Assembly: GCA_934217675.1 (NCBI GenBank)
Contig: CAKQCV010000042.1
Coordinates: forward strand, 1 to 23,910
Direction: 5' to 3'
DNA from: an uncultured Prevotella sp.
GTDB lineage: Bacteria; Bacteroidota; Bacteroidia; Bacteroidales; Bacteroidaceae
Length of the DNA: 23,910 nt
In this document: positions 15,929 through 23,910 of the stretch, piece by piece
Layout: each line of letters starts with the position of its first letter
Position numbering within the stretch: the first letter of the stretch is position 1
Made by a program: the position numbers and the translations under genes
The notes under the pieces: generated by a model
Database searches by the model: none
What the model was told of the DNA's origin: nothing
Seen by the model: the letters and a program-made list of their open reading frames with translations, nothing else

Positions 15929-18184
15929 ATGAACGTATTTACGAAAAACATTTTGAGTACTTGCGCTTGCGCATTGCTTTTCACTCCAGCCAGTGCTCAA
16001 TTTCTGGCTCGTGAGGCACAGGTCAAGAATATGGCAAAGAGTGCTGCCGTATCATTGGCGCCGAATGTCAAGAGTGAAGCCTCGGATTCTTGTTTGAAAC
16101 TTATTTCCGTGAAGAAGGCAAAGAAGGCTCAGGCAGTTGATTATTCTCAGTATGGCACACAGGTTATGGTGGCAGACGAGGATTTGTCTACAATGAAGAC
16201 CGGCAAGGTGGGAGCACCTGACCTCAAAACAGAGCTTCATTACACAAGAGAGGACGGAAACGCATGGATGACAATGGTTCCTGGATACATGAAAAACGAT
16301 GGTTGGGGGTGCGAAAACGTATATCCTGCCGGTGGAACAGCTTGCTTGTACCTTGATCCTGAAGACAATTCGGCTTTTGCACATCTCAATACTTGTATGT
16401 TCGACGTGTCTGGCTATAACGGAGCCGTTATCGTGCAGTTTGATGCCTACACAGCTAACGAAGGCGAGGTAAACGAGTATGTTGGTGTTGAGGCTGCCGA
16501 AACAAACAATATGGGACCTTCATGGGATATTCTCGGTTCAACACGTCTGCCTGCTGTTACAAATGTTCCTCAAACATACACAATCTTGTTCCAGGGTGGA
16601 GGCAAGAGCAGTATTTTTAATATTTACACGTCAAAGTATCAGAAGGAGATGAATGGAGACGTATACGGCACATCTGTATACCTCGACAACATAAAGATTT
16701 ATCAGATAGACCAGTATGTTGGCTATCCGTTAACTCTAAGCATGAAGTATTATCGTGGAACATCGTTCACTCTTGACTGGGACAAGGTTGAAGGTGCCGA
16801 GAAGTATCTTGTTGATGTATATACTAAAGATGCTAATGGCAACATCAAGGATTATCTGTTGCAGGATGAAGAGGCTTCAGAGAATAAACTTGAAGTAACG
16901 GGTGCCGAGAATGGTACGGTTTACTATTTCAAGGTTCGCGGTGTGAAGGGTAATCATGTGTCGTTGCCTTCTGAGGAGGCACAGGTGCTTGGCGTTGCCA
17001 CTCCGGAGCTGAAGCCTGTAGAATCTCCAGTCAACGACAAGTATACCGCATCTTGGGATGCTGTTCCTGCTGCCGAGGCATATAATTACGAAGCTTTTGC
17101 TTTGCGCAAGGCTGATAAGGATTGCACCATGACTTTGGCTGACATTAACTTTGTGGGTATGCCTTACAACAAGGGATTTGTTTGGAAAGATCCTAATCTG
17201 GGCGATTTGACTGAGCCTTACTACACAGTTGACGACCCTGACTCTTATACTTCATCTTTCGTTGCTTTCGACTATGCTCCTGGATGGTGTGCATATACAT
17301 GGGCATTGTATAAGGATGCACTTGTAATCGACGGCTACCACTCTTATTATAACAACAACAATGCTTCATTGCAGTGTGCTGATATGGACCTCTCTAAGGA
17401 TGGCGGCAAGTTCAGCGTTGATGCTCGTGTAAGTGCTGAGGCTATCAAGTGGTCAGACGAAGGTGGTAACGAAACTTATGTCTACGCTCGCCCGGCATTC
17501 GTATTGTTCAATTACGACAAAGATGCTGATGAGTATGTTCAGAGCGAGACTTATTTCGTGAAAGACCTTACTGAAGACTGGAAGAATGTTCATTTCGACT
17601 TTACCAAGGGAACATCTAAGTCGGTATTTGGAATGTTTGCTACATACGCTCCTGGAGCCATCTACACACAGACATTGAAGATGACACAGAATTACAAGGC
17701 TGGCGAGGAATATCTTGAGCCGTTCTTCTATGCTTATCGCAAATATGGTGTGCCAGACGACGCTACGGATGTAACAAACGAGAAATATCCTGTAAGAAGT
17801 GTTGAGGTTGAACTTCCTGCTAATGTCGACGGCAAGGATGTTTACCATCGTGTTCAGTCTGTAAGGGTTGAGAGCGAGGCTCAGCAGATGACCAATGCTA
17901 CATTTGCAGAGAGCTATTGGTCAGAGACTTCTCTTGCTGCTAACAATGTGCACACTGGCATTGAGCAGGCTACTTTGAACTCAAGCAACTTTGCTTCGCT
18001 TACAATGCAGGGCAATAACCTCGTTGTAAACAATCCTAAGGGACTTGACATTCATGTATACACCGTTGACGGCACTGAAGTTATGAACGACAAGAGTGGC
18101 GACAGCACTGTTAAGATGGCTGCTCCACAGAGCGGTACATACATCTTGAAGGCTGGCAAACAGTCTATCAAGTTCACCCTTTAA
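15929..18184 (+). CDS. Secreted fibronectin-III-like protein with T9SS-type C-terminus
   Basis: A 751-aa exported protein. It has a signal peptide (MNVFTKNILSTCACALLFTP, likely cut after ASA). Residues about 85-270 form a beta-rich choice-of-anchor-like module with WMTMVPGYMKND and the closing GTSVYLDNIKIYQID. A fibronectin-III-like domain follows at about 272-355 (SFTLDWDKVEGAEKYLVDVY), then the start of a second one (YTASWDAVPAAEAYNYEAFA, about 372) and a second anchor-like module to about 600. The end has LTMQGNNLVVNNPKGLDIHV and QSGTYILKAGKQSIKFTL, the terminal pattern of T9SS sorting domains. It is probably delivered to the cell surface. No catalytic motif is visible and the ligand is unknown. 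It is divergent from another T9SS-type gene with similar modules, so the two may be jointly regulated and act together. Terminator at 18217-18270. Confidence 0.85.
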   Translation: MNVFTKNILSTCACALLFTPASAQFLAREAQVKNMAKSAAVSLAPNVKSEASDSCLKLISVKKAKKAQAVDYSQYGTQVMVADEDLSTMKTGKVGAPDLKTELHYTREDGNAWMTMVPGYMKNDGWGCENVYPAGGTACLYLDPEDNSAFAHLNTCMFDVSGYNGAVIVQFDAYTANEGEVNEYVGVEAAETNNMGPSWDILGSTRLPAVTNVPQTYTILFQGGGKSSIFNIYTSKYQKEMNGDVYGTSVYLDNIKIYQIDQYVGYPLTLSMKYYRGTSFTLDWDKVEGAEKYLVDVYTKDANGNIKDYLLQDEEASENKLEVTGAENGTVYYFKVRGVKGNHVSLPSEEAQVLGVATPELKPVESPVNDKYTASWDAVPAAEAYNYEAFALRKADKDCTMTLADINFVGMPYNKGFVWKDPNLGDLTEPYYTVDDPDSYTSSFVAFDYAPGWCAYTWALYKDALVIDGYHSYYNNNNASLQCADMDLSKDGGKFSVDARVSAEAIKWSDEGGNETYVYARPAFVLFNYDKDADEYVQSETYFVKDLTEDWKNVHFDFTKGTSKSVFGMFATYAPGAIYTQTLKMTQNYKAGEEYLEPFFYAYRKYGVPDDATDVTNEKYPVRSVEVELPANVDGKDVYHRVQSVRVESEAQQMTNATFAESYWSETSLAANNVHTGIEQATLNSSNFASLTMQGNNLVVNNPKGLDIHVYTVDGTEVMNDKSGDSTVKMAAPQSGTYILKAGKQSIKFTL

Positions 18185-18216
18185 TAGCATCAGCGACAAA
18201 TATCGCTATATACGAA

Positions 18217-18270
18217 AAACAACCCCTCGCATTGGTTCAATGTTTCAGAACCTTTTGCGAGGGGTTGTTT
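18217..18270. terminator. Bidirectional terminator between T9SS gene and cvfB-like gene
   Basis: AAACAACCCCTCGCA at 18217-18231 pairs perfectly with TGCGAGGGGTTGTTT at 18256-18270; an inner GGTTC/GAACC pair (18234-18238, 18248-18252) extends it. A T-run follows on the plus strand (TTTCTTTATT) and T-rich sequence follows on the minus strand, fitting two converging genes. Confidence 0.88.
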
Positions 18271-18303
18271 CTTTATTGTTGCAACTATGTCGCTTCCCTT
18301 TGC

Positions 18304-19146
18304 TTATACTAATCTGATACCTTGTCCGCCTTCGTCAAGAGTAATGACGTGGCGCTTGTAAAGGTCGCCCACAGCTTTCTTGAATGTCTTTTTGCTAACC
18401 TGGAAACGCTCGTATATGTCTTCAGCGTCACTCTTGTCGCCCAAGTTGCAGAAGCCGTTGTTTTCTTTCAGATACTCAAGCAATATTTCCGAGAACTCCT
18501 TTGTTTGCTTCTTGCCTGTAGGCTGTAGTGTAACGTCGATTTTTCCGTCCGGTCTCACATTGTTTATATATCCCTTCATGCGGTCGCCGGTGTGGATATA
18601 TTTAAATATCTGGTCTTTGTAGACCAGTCCGCCAAACTTGTTGTCGATGATAACCTTAAAGCCGAGATCGGTTTTCTGCCATATCAGCAAGTCCACCTCT
18701 TCGCCATGCCTGTATTGTGGCATCTCGTTGCTCAGATATTTGTCTACCTTTGCCGAGGCAACGATGCGGTAGCTCTCTTTGTCGAGGTGCACATGCACGA
18801 TATACGAGTTGTCCTTCACCATGCGCATCTTCTGTTCACGGAACGGGCAGAACAGGTCTTTCATCAGTCCCCAGTCAAGGAAAGCACCATATTGGTTCAC
18901 CCAAGCCACCTTCAGATAGGCAAATTCGCCAACCATGGCTTTTGGCGTTAGCGTGGTTGCAATGGGGCGCTCGTCTTGGTCGAGATATACAAACACGTCG
19001 ATAGTGTCACCAGGCTTGCAGCCTTCAGGCACATAGCGTGTGGGCAATAGGATTTCACCCTCGTCGCCACCGTCAAGATACAAACCGAAGTCAACCTCTT
19101 TCACCACTTTCATGGTGTTCATCCGTCCTAAAAGTATTCCTTTCAT
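18304..19146 (-). CDS. cvfB: S1-type RNA-binding protein, CvfB family
   Basis: A 280-aa protein of the CvfB/YitL family: successive S1-like OB folds followed by a winged-helix domain at the C-terminus. Visible marks are VDFGLYLDGGDEGEILLPTR in the first fold, a second with WVNQYGAFLDWGLMKDLFCP, a third around TDLGFKVIIDNKFGGLVYKD, and the end DIYERFQVSKKTFKKAVGDL. CvfB in Staphylococcus affects virulence gene expression and binds RNA; in Bacteroidetes the role is untested. The frame can be extended to an ATG at 19194, but this would overlap lolD by 38 bp and add 16 residues with no family match. ATG 19146 gives MKGILLGRMNTMKVV and the normal length. It lies 10 bp after lolD, so it is likely in one operon with lolD and the antiporter. 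Confidence 0.88.
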   Translation of the reverse strand: MKGILLGRMNTMKVVKEVDFGLYLDGGDEGEILLPTRYVPEGCKPGDTIDVFVYLDQDERPIATTLTPKAMVGEFAYLKVAWVNQYGAFLDWGLMKDLFCPFREQKMRMVKDNSYIVHVHLDKESYRIVASAKVDKYLSNEMPQYRHGEEVDLLIWQKTDLGFKVIIDNKFGGLVYKDQIFKYIHTGDRMKGYINNVRPDGKIDVTLQPTGKKQTKEFSEILLEYLKENNGFCNLGDKSDAEDIYERFQVSKKTFKKAVGDLYKRHVITLDEGGQGIRLV

Positions 19147-19156
19147 ATTGTTGAGT

Positions 19157-19837
19157 TTAAATGTTCTGGGAGTTTTGTGCTTCCTCGTCAGCAAGTCTGC
19201 CGTCTTCCATCCTTATCGTGCGGTCGGTTATGCTTGCCAGCGTTTCGTCGTGGGTCACTATTACAAATGTCTGTCCCATCTTGTCTCTGAGGTCAAAGAA
19301 GAGCTGATGCAGTTCTGCCTTGTTTTTCGAGTCGAGACTTCCTGATGGCTCATCGGCAAGAATCACCGATGGGTTGTTCACCAAGGCTCTTGCCACGGCA
19401 ACACGCTGCTTTTCTCCACCCGACAGCTCGTTGGGCTTATGTTTGGCTCTGTCGGCAAGTCCCATGAAATCCAATAGCTCTGTGGCTCTTTTCTTTGCAT
19501 CACTCTTCGACATTCCGGCAATGAAAGCCGGAATCATGATGTTTTCAAGGGCTGTGAACTCTGGCAACAGCTGGTGGAACTGGAAAACAAATCCGATATG
19601 CTTGTTCCTGAAGTCGGCAAGCTTTTTCTGGCTGAGGCTGCCCACGTCGATACCGTCTATGCAGATACTCCCGCTGTCAGCCTTGTCGAGTGTACCGATA
19701 ATCTGCAACAGAGTGGTTTTTCCTGCTCCGCTCGGACCTACTATGCTCACCACCTCTCCCTTGTCTATATGGAGGTCAATACCTTTCAGCACCTGCAGGT
19801 TGCCAAAACTTTTTGTTATATTCTTTATGTCAATCAT
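19157..19837 (-). CDS. lolD: LolD-like ABC transporter ATP-binding protein
   Basis: ATPase of the MacB/LolD group; in LolCDE it powers release of lipoproteins from the inner membrane to the LolA carrier. The 226-aa product has Walker A GPSGAGKT at 34-41, Q-loop Gln86 in [12 protein letters not shown], signature LSGGEKQR from 138, Walker B with Asp162-Glu163 and H-loop His196. [15 protein letters not shown] is typical of LolD and related FtsE/MacB ATPases. No LolC/LolE or MacB-type permease lies in the window, so the partner is encoded elsewhere and the substrate is inferred. It is 22 bp after the antiporter gene and 10 bp before the cvfB-like gene. Confidence 0.88.
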   Translation of the reverse strand: MIDIKNITKSFGNLQVLKGIDLHIDKGEVVSIVGPSGAGKTTLLQIIGTLDKADSGSICIDGIDVGSLSQKKLADFRNKHIGFVFQFHQLLPEFTALENIMIPAFIAGMSKSDAKKRATELLDFMGLADRAKHKPNELSGGEKQRVAVARALVNNPSVILADEPSGSLDSKNKAELHQLFFDLRDKMGQTFVIVTHDETLASITDRTIRMEDGRLADEEAQNSQNI

Positions 19838-19859
19838 ATTTTTTATCTTTCTACATTCT

Positions 19860-21986
19860 TTAATTTTTCATTTTCTTCCTAAACCAGTTGATGATAGACG
19901 AGTATGCACTGTCTACGGCATGGTTCTGTGGCGATGTGAATGTCATGTCCTCAGGCGACTGTCCGTTCTGGTCAGGATATATTATCATCAGGTTCTTCTC
20001 GTGGAAATGCCTGTACAGCTCTATCGGCAGCCGTTCGAAAATAGGTTTGTACGACACTGTGCCCACTCTTGCCGTTATAACGACAAGCAGATGGTCGTTG
20101 CTGATCTCTTGCGCAAGGTCGATAAACTCCTTCCAATGTTCCATCAGCACATATTCAGCTCTCACTCCCTGGTGGTTGTTACGAATGTATTCGTTTATGA
20201 GCGATGTGGTTTCTATCCTTCCGTGGAATATTATCCGGCATCCGAGATTTTCGGCAAGCCTGGAGAGCCTTTCCACCCAACGGTAGAAGCCTTCTTCAAA
20301 TTCCACCCTCGACGGCACGGCAACCACAATTCTTCTCAGCGTGTTCAGCGGACAGTTACATCTACACATTATTATCTGTCGGTTGAGCGAATTGACAAGA
20401 TTCGGTGTGAACAATCCCCAGAATTTGTCTGTCTCGTTCTTCTTGTTGTGCAGTCCCATTATTATTTCCGAGGCGTCATACTCCTTGAAGGCATGCACGA
20501 TGCCGTTGGATATATTCGTTGCCAGTCGGCTTTGCGTCAGCATTCTTATGTCGGCAGCACTTGCCATCTTCGTGGCTGTTTCAAGAGCCCTTTTCCCAAT
20601 GCTCTGGTTCTTCTGGCTGTTCTCGTCGTCGTATACCACGTTCAGGCTTATCAGTCCCCTGCTGAGCCTGTCGTTGTGCATCATCAGAGCCATGTTTACA
20701 AGCGTGTCGATGTTTCCGTCGGCTTTCAGGGCTATCATTATCTTTTCGTCATCGCCACCCTTCTTCTCGTCTTTGTGGAACGATTCCGTTAGCGTGATTG
20801 TGCGCGAAGCACTGTCGGAAACCACCGAACTGATAATGCAAGTGAACAGAATCATTATTACCACACCGTTGAGCATGTTCGAATCAACGAGATATTCTCC
20901 GGGAGCAGTAGACAGCTTCATTCCCACCATCACGATGGCTATCGAACCGGCAGCGTGTGCCGATGTCATTCCAAACATCATGTTGCCGTTAGACCGTGGC
21001 AGGTTGAACGCCATTTGCGACAGATATGCAGCGATAGCCTTGCCGAGCGTGCCAAAGAATATTATGCAGAGTATTACGAATGCGGTGTGCCATCCGTAGA
21101 AGAGCACCCTGATGTTTATCAACATTCCAACCCCGATAAGGAAGTAGGGGATAAACAGCGCATTGCCTATAAACTCTATGCGGTTCATCAGTGGCGACAC
21201 GTGGGGGATGAATCTGTTTAATATCAGTCCGGCAAAGAATGCTCCGAAAACGCCTTCCAGACCAATCATTCCCGAAACGGCAGCACTCAAGAACAGCAGT
21301 GCCATAACAAATATGTATTGTGCCACGGCATCAGAGAATCTTCTCAAGAACCATCTCGTCATTCTTGGCAGCAGAAACACTCCTCCGGCTACGAACAGCG
21401 AGATTTTGAGTATGAACAGAACCCAGAACGACAGTCCCGCTCCGCTGCCGAACGAGCCCACTATGGCTGCGAGCACGATGAGGGCAAGCGTGAGAGCTAT
21501 CATCGACGAACCCACACAGAGCGTTACGCTCACATGCTTCTGCAAGCCGTATTTACACACGATAGGGTAGGCGATAAGCGTATTTGATGCCATGATGCTG
21601 CTCAGCAGCAGGGCGGCTGTAGGTGTATAGCCGATGATGTGGAGACTGGTCCAATAGGTTAGTCCAAACGGGATGAGAAAAGTGAGCAGTCCGAAAAACA
21701 CCACACGCATGCCGTTGCTCTTCAGCCCCTCAATGTCCATTTCCAGTCCGGCAAGAAACATGATATAGTATAGTCCCACCTTTCCGAACAACTCGAAAGA
21801 GCTGTCGCGCTCAAGAATGTTCAAGCCATATTTTCCAACGAGCACCCCTGCCAGCACCATTCCTACGATGTGGGGAATACGGAGCTTTCCCATCACGATA
21901 GGGGCGGCAAGAATGATAAACAGAACCACGAAGAATATCAGCGTGGGATCTGTTATGGGAAGATAATGCGACAAGTTATCTATCAT
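19860..21986 (-). CDS. CPA2-type cation/proton antiporter with Usp-like cytoplasmic tail
   Basis: A 708-aa membrane protein. Residues about 10-395 form a Na+/H+ exchanger-type domain with around 12 hydrophobic segments and family marks such as [30 protein letters not shown] and [16 protein letters not shown]. Residues about 410-700 are soluble and resemble two universal-stress-protein folds ([40 protein letters not shown]). This layout is common for CPA2 antiporters in Bacteroidetes, and the tail may bind a nucleotide and gate transport. It has no RCK/TrkA-N domain as in KefB/KefC. The transported ion (Na+ or K+) cannot be told from the sequence. It is the first gene of a probable antiporter-lolD-cvfB unit, and is more GC-rich than the genes near the left of the window. 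Confidence 0.9.
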   Translation of the reverse strand: MIDNLSHYLPITDPTLIFFVVLFIILAAPIVMGKLRIPHIVGMVLAGVLVGKYGLNILERDSSFELFGKVGLYYIMFLAGLEMDIEGLKSNGMRVVFFGLLTFLIPFGLTYWTSLHIIGYTPTAALLLSSIMASNTLIAYPIVCKYGLQKHVSVTLCVGSSMIALTLALIVLAAIVGSFGSGAGLSFWVLFILKISLFVAGGVFLLPRMTRWFLRRFSDAVAQYIFVMALLFLSAAVSGMIGLEGVFGAFFAGLILNRFIPHVSPLMNRIEFIGNALFIPYFLIGVGMLINIRVLFYGWHTAFVILCIIFFGTLGKAIAAYLSQMAFNLPRSNGNMMFGMTSAHAAGSIAIVMVGMKLSTAPGEYLVDSNMLNGVVIMILFTCIISSVVSDSASRTITLTESFHKDEKKGGDDEKIMIALKADGNIDTLVNMALMMHNDRLSRGLISLNVVYDDENSQKNQSIGKRALETATKMASAADIRMLTQSRLATNISNGIVHAFKEYDASEIIMGLHNKKNETDKFWGLFTPNLVNSLNRQIIMCRCNCPLNTLRRIVVAVPSRVEFEEGFYRWVERLSRLAENLGCRIIFHGRIETTSLINEYIRNNHQGVRAEYVLMEHWKEFIDLAQEISNDHLLVVITARVGTVSYKPIFERLPIELYRHFHEKNLMIIYPDQNGQSPEDMTFTSPQNHAVDSAYSSIINWFRKKMKN

Positions 21987-22066
21987 TTCTTATTCTAATA
22001 GTGATAATTTAACTGCAAAGGTGCAAAAAAAATGTTAGAAATGGCAGATGAATAGCGCGAAAGTTG

Positions 22067-22074
22067 TAATTTTG
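22067..22074 (+). promoter_or_regulatory. -7 box candidate for asd
   Basis: TAATTTTG fits TAnnTTTG, 106 bp before the asd ATG. A start near 22081 would give a leader of about 100 bases that includes the hairpin at 22100-22139. No clear -33 TTTG was seen. Confidence 0.45.
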
Positions 22075-22099
22075 CAATAATAATTAAGAATATGTAGTG

Positions 22100-22139
22100 C
22101 TCTCTTGTGGCAAAACGGCAATTATAAGCCATAAGAGGG
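22100..22139 (+). promoter_or_regulatory. Leader hairpin upstream of asd
   Basis: CTCTTGTGGC at 22102-22111 pairs with GCCATAAGAG at 22128-22137, with one G.U pair, and can extend by two outer pairs. No T-run follows, so it is not a typical terminator; it may modulate translation or RNA stability. It is far too short to be a lysine riboswitch. Confidence 0.4.
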
Positions 22140-22180
22140 GTTGGGAAATAATATAACAGTAACAAAATAAACAAGAGAAA

Positions 22181-23194
22181 ATGAAAGTAGCAATTGTTGG
22201 TGCGAGTGGTGCTGTGGGACAGGAATTCCTGCGCATTCTCGCTGAGAGAAACTTCCCTATGGACGACCTCGTATTGTTCGGCTCTCACCGTTCTGCCGGA
22301 ACAAAATACACATTCCGTGGAAAGGAATATGAAGTGAAACTTCTTCAGCATAACGATGATTTCAAGGATGTTGACATTGCATTCACTTCTGCCGGAGGTG
22401 GAACATCGGAGGAATTTGCCGAGACGATAACAAAATATGGTGCGGTGATGATTGATAACTCAAGTGCTTTCCGCATGTGCGACGATGTGCCATTGGTGGT
22501 GCCTGAGGTTAATGCCGAGGATGCACTGAACCGTCCGCGCAATATCATTGCCAATCCAAACTGTACCACAATTATGATGGTGGTAGTGCTGAAACCTATC
22601 GACGACCTTAGCCATATCAAGAAAGTGCATATCGCATCTTATCAGAGCGCATCGGGTGCCGGTGCGGCTGCTATGGCTGAACTGCAGCAGCAGTATAAAG
22701 ACCTTGTGGAAACTGGCAAGACAGACCATATCAACAAGTTCCCTCATCAGCTTGCATACAATGTTATACCGCAGATAGACAAGATGATGCCTAACGACTA
22801 CACCAAGGAGGAGATGAAGATGTTTAACGAAACGCGCAAGATTATGCACTCGGATGTGCGCACCAGTGCAACCTGCGTTCGCGTGTCTTCACTGCGTTCT
22901 CATTCTGAGAGTGTGTGGTTCGAAACAGAGCAGCCTTTGTCGGTGGAGCAGATTCGCAAGGCTCTTGAGGCTGCACCGGGAGTAACGGTAAAGGATGACG
23001 CTCAGAACTATGTTTATCCTATGCCGCTTGAGAGTGCGGGTAAGGATGATGTATACGTGGGACGTATCCGCAAAGACCTTGCCGACGACAATGGCAACAC
23101 GCTTTGGCTCACTGGCGACCAGATTCGCAAGGGTGCGGCTCTCAACGCTGTGCAGATTGCAGAGTATCTGATTAAGGTTGGAAACGTGAAATAA
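22181..23194 (+). CDS. asd: Aspartate-semialdehyde dehydrogenase
   Basis: Reduces aspartyl phosphate to aspartate semialdehyde with NADPH, the branch point to lysine/diaminopimelate, threonine and methionine. The 337-aa product has the N-terminal nucleotide-binding loop [15 protein letters not shown] (6-20), the catalytic Cys128 in [10 protein letters not shown], the ASGAGAAAM segment near 157-165 and the second active-site His241 in [11 protein letters not shown]. Length is normal for the Gram-positive-like bacterial type. It is a single gene, divergent from the antiporter; the leader holds a hairpin. Diaminopimelate supply makes it probably essential. Confidence 0.97.
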   Translation: MKVAIVGASGAVGQEFLRILAERNFPMDDLVLFGSHRSAGTKYTFRGKEYEVKLLQHNDDFKDVDIAFTSAGGGTSEEFAETITKYGAVMIDNSSAFRMCDDVPLVVPEVNAEDALNRPRNIIANPNCTTIMMVVVLKPIDDLSHIKKVHIASYQSASGAGAAAMAELQQQYKDLVETGKTDHINKFPHQLAYNVIPQIDKMMPNDYTKEEMKMFNETRKIMHSDVRTSATCVRVSSLRSHSESVWFETEQPLSVEQIRKALEAAPGVTVKDDAQNYVYPMPLESAGKDDVYVGRIRKDLADDNGNTLWLTGDQIRKGAALNAVQIAEYLIKVGNVK

Positions 23195-23259
23195 TATTAT
23201 CCTTGATAATGGGGAGTATATAGATACAGAAAATAAAACAGATTATGCTTCCTGTTGTG

Positions 23260-23334
23260 GAAACAAGACAAGTCCTTCATTTGCTGTATGCGTATCTTGT
23301 ATATGCTATATCGCAATGAAGGATTTTCTGTTTC
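23260..23334 (+). terminator. Long-loop hairpin after asd, possible terminator
   Basis: TCCTTCATT at 23273-23281 pairs with AATGAAGGA at 23315-23323 and the outer GAAACA (23260-23265) with TGTTTC (23329-23334). The 33-base loop is long for a terminator, but TTTTC follows the inner stem and no better asd terminator is visible. Confidence 0.45.
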
Positions 23335-23417
23335 TTGTGGTTCCTTTCAATCGTCAGATTTTAGCATTTTTCTTGCAAAAACAGTGCTGTTGGCATTAAT
23401 CTTCATTTACACAGTTT

Positions 23418-23531
23418 GCGCCACTTGCGCCACTTGCGCCATTGCGCCAAAACAGTAAAAACAGTAAAAAACCACCATTTTATGCTATTTTGGCGTAATT
23501 GGCGTAATGGCGCAAGTGGCGCAAGTGGCGC
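23418..23531. repeat. 33-bp inverted repeat with 9-bp tandem units in both arms
   Basis: The left arm (23418-23450) and right arm (23499-23531) are complementary over 33 bp with a single G.T mismatch. The left arm is made of TTGCGCCAC-type units. The right side is TTGGCGTAA twice and TGGCGCAAG twice plus a partial unit (from 23490), so it has one unit more than the left. The 48-base spacer is AT-rich with ACAGTAAAA repeated. As RNA it would make a very stable hairpin. No T-run of useful length follows, and no transposase is nearby. Confidence 0.85.
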
Positions 23532-23622
23532 TATTTTGTTAATTTTTATTCAGCAGAGAGTGTGGACTATAGACTGATAATGTTTATTATTGGAAGAGTG
23601 TTTTTTAGTCATAGAGTTATGA

Positions 23623-23656
23623 CTTCCCCTCCCCCGCCTCCCCCTTCCAGGGGCGG
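23623..23656. other. C-rich / G-rich tract
   Basis: An almost pure pyrimidine run (CTTCCCCTCCCCCGCCTCCC and on to 23648) followed by GGGGCGG. The CCCC and GGGG can pair across TTCCA. On the minus strand three G-runs of four or five lie close together. It stands out strongly from its AT-rich surroundings. Confidence 0.6.
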
Positions 23657-23740
23657 AGCAGTTACTCTTGTTATTTAGAATGTTTACCAATTATTTGTGG
23701 TGGTACATTACGAAAATTTGGTGTGTAAAGTTACTTGTTA

Positions 23741-23910
23741 CGTTCTATGTAAGATAATAGATTTTCTTTTGCTTAGAAAAGCAACCGCTCTATGTAAGAT
23801 AATAGATTTTCTTTTGCTTAGAAAAGCAACCGTTCTATGTAAGATAATAGATTTTCTTTTGCTTAGAAAAGCAACCGTTCTATGTAAGATAATAGATTTT
23901 CTTTTGCTTA
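23741..23910. repeat. Perfect 45-bp tandem repeat, continues beyond window
   Basis: Units at 23741-23785, 23786-23830 and 23831-23875, plus 35 bases of a fourth cut by the window end. The only difference is a C for T at 23788. Units abut with no spacers. Each holds the hairpin TTGCTT-AGAA-AAGCAA. 45 is a multiple of three, and one frame on each strand is open through the unit: LCKIIDFLLLRKATV on the plus strand and TVAFLSKRKSIILHR on the minus strand. The minus frame meets TAA at 23738-23740, just past the first unit, so a gene entering from the right could end in these repeats. Confidence 0.9.

Larger units (their letters stand above)
23195..23910. other. Gene-free 3' region rich in repeats
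   Basis: 716 bases without a supportable gene. In order it holds an imperfect hairpin after asd (23260-23334), a long inverted repeat made of 9-bp units (23418-23531), a C-rich tract (23623-23648) and a 45-bp tandem repeat running off the window (23741-23910). A 67-residue open frame at 23255-23458 is mostly built from these repeats and has no family features. Confidence 0.75.

Noticed and set aside
18304..19194. Longer start of the cvfB-like gene at 19194
   Set aside because: It would overlap lolD by 38 bp and add residues that do not match the family; the ATG at 19146 gives the usual length.
19320..20792. 490-residue plus-strand open frame
   Set aside because: It is antisense to the conserved lolD and antiporter genes, whose motifs are intact; its own translation has no coherent domain.
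22000..22180. Lysine riboswitch upstream of asd
   Set aside because: The leader is about 100 bases, and only a single simple hairpin is visible; a lysine riboswitch needs about 170 bases with a five-helix junction.
23255..23458. 67-residue plus-strand gene
   Set aside because: Its C-terminal part is only the translated 9-bp repeats, its 5' part overlaps a hairpin, and it has no signal peptide, family motif or neighbour support.
23741..23910. CRISPR array
   Set aside because: The units abut with identical sequence and no variable spacers, and no cas gene is in the window; it is a tandem repeat.

Overview
The window looks like the chromosome of an anaerobic Bacteroidales bacterium, most likely Prevotella-like. 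The support is low GC (clearly AT-rich between genes), few Shine-Dalgarno-like sites, several TAnnTTTG -7 boxes of the Bacteroidetes type, two large secreted proteins with type IX secretion (T9SS)-style C-termini, and Bacteroidales-type housekeeping gene order. The genus is an inference; there is no rRNA or tRNA here to settle it.

Layout. 1-247 has no convincing gene but holds an inverted repeat. 248-1411 (+) is a membrane histidine kinase facing, across a strong bidirectional terminator, a long run of minus-strand genes. In transcription order that run is: a secreted fibronectin-III/T9SS protein (15663-12463), purB, rluB with a low-complexity N-terminal extension, asnS, yceD-rpmF-fabH, era, der, a small lipoprotein, mlaE-like permease and mlaF-like ATPase. 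Clear hairpin terminators cut this run into units after the T9SS gene, rluB, asnS, fabH and der. A second secreted T9SS-type protein (15929-18184, +) is divergent from the first and they share a 265-bp intergenic region. After a convergent terminator come cvfB-like, lolD-like and a cation/proton antiporter with a Usp-like tail, all on the minus strand and probably one operon. asd (22181-23194, +) is divergent from the antiporter.

The last 716 bases hold no gene I can support, but they hold the most unusual DNA: a long inverted repeat whose arms are built from 9-bp tandem units, a C-rich tract, and a perfect 45-bp tandem repeat running off the window end.

Most genes are core functions: ribosome biogenesis (der, era, rpmF, yceD, rluB), translation (asnS), fatty-acid initiation (fabH), purine and aspartate-family biosynthesis (purB, asd), and envelope lipid or lipoprotein transport (mlaE/mlaF, lolD). 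I found no defence system, phage, insertion sequence or clear new multi-gene system. The items most worth follow-up are the terminal repeats, the RGG-like extension of RluB, and the divergent T9SS pair with its palindrome-bearing leader.
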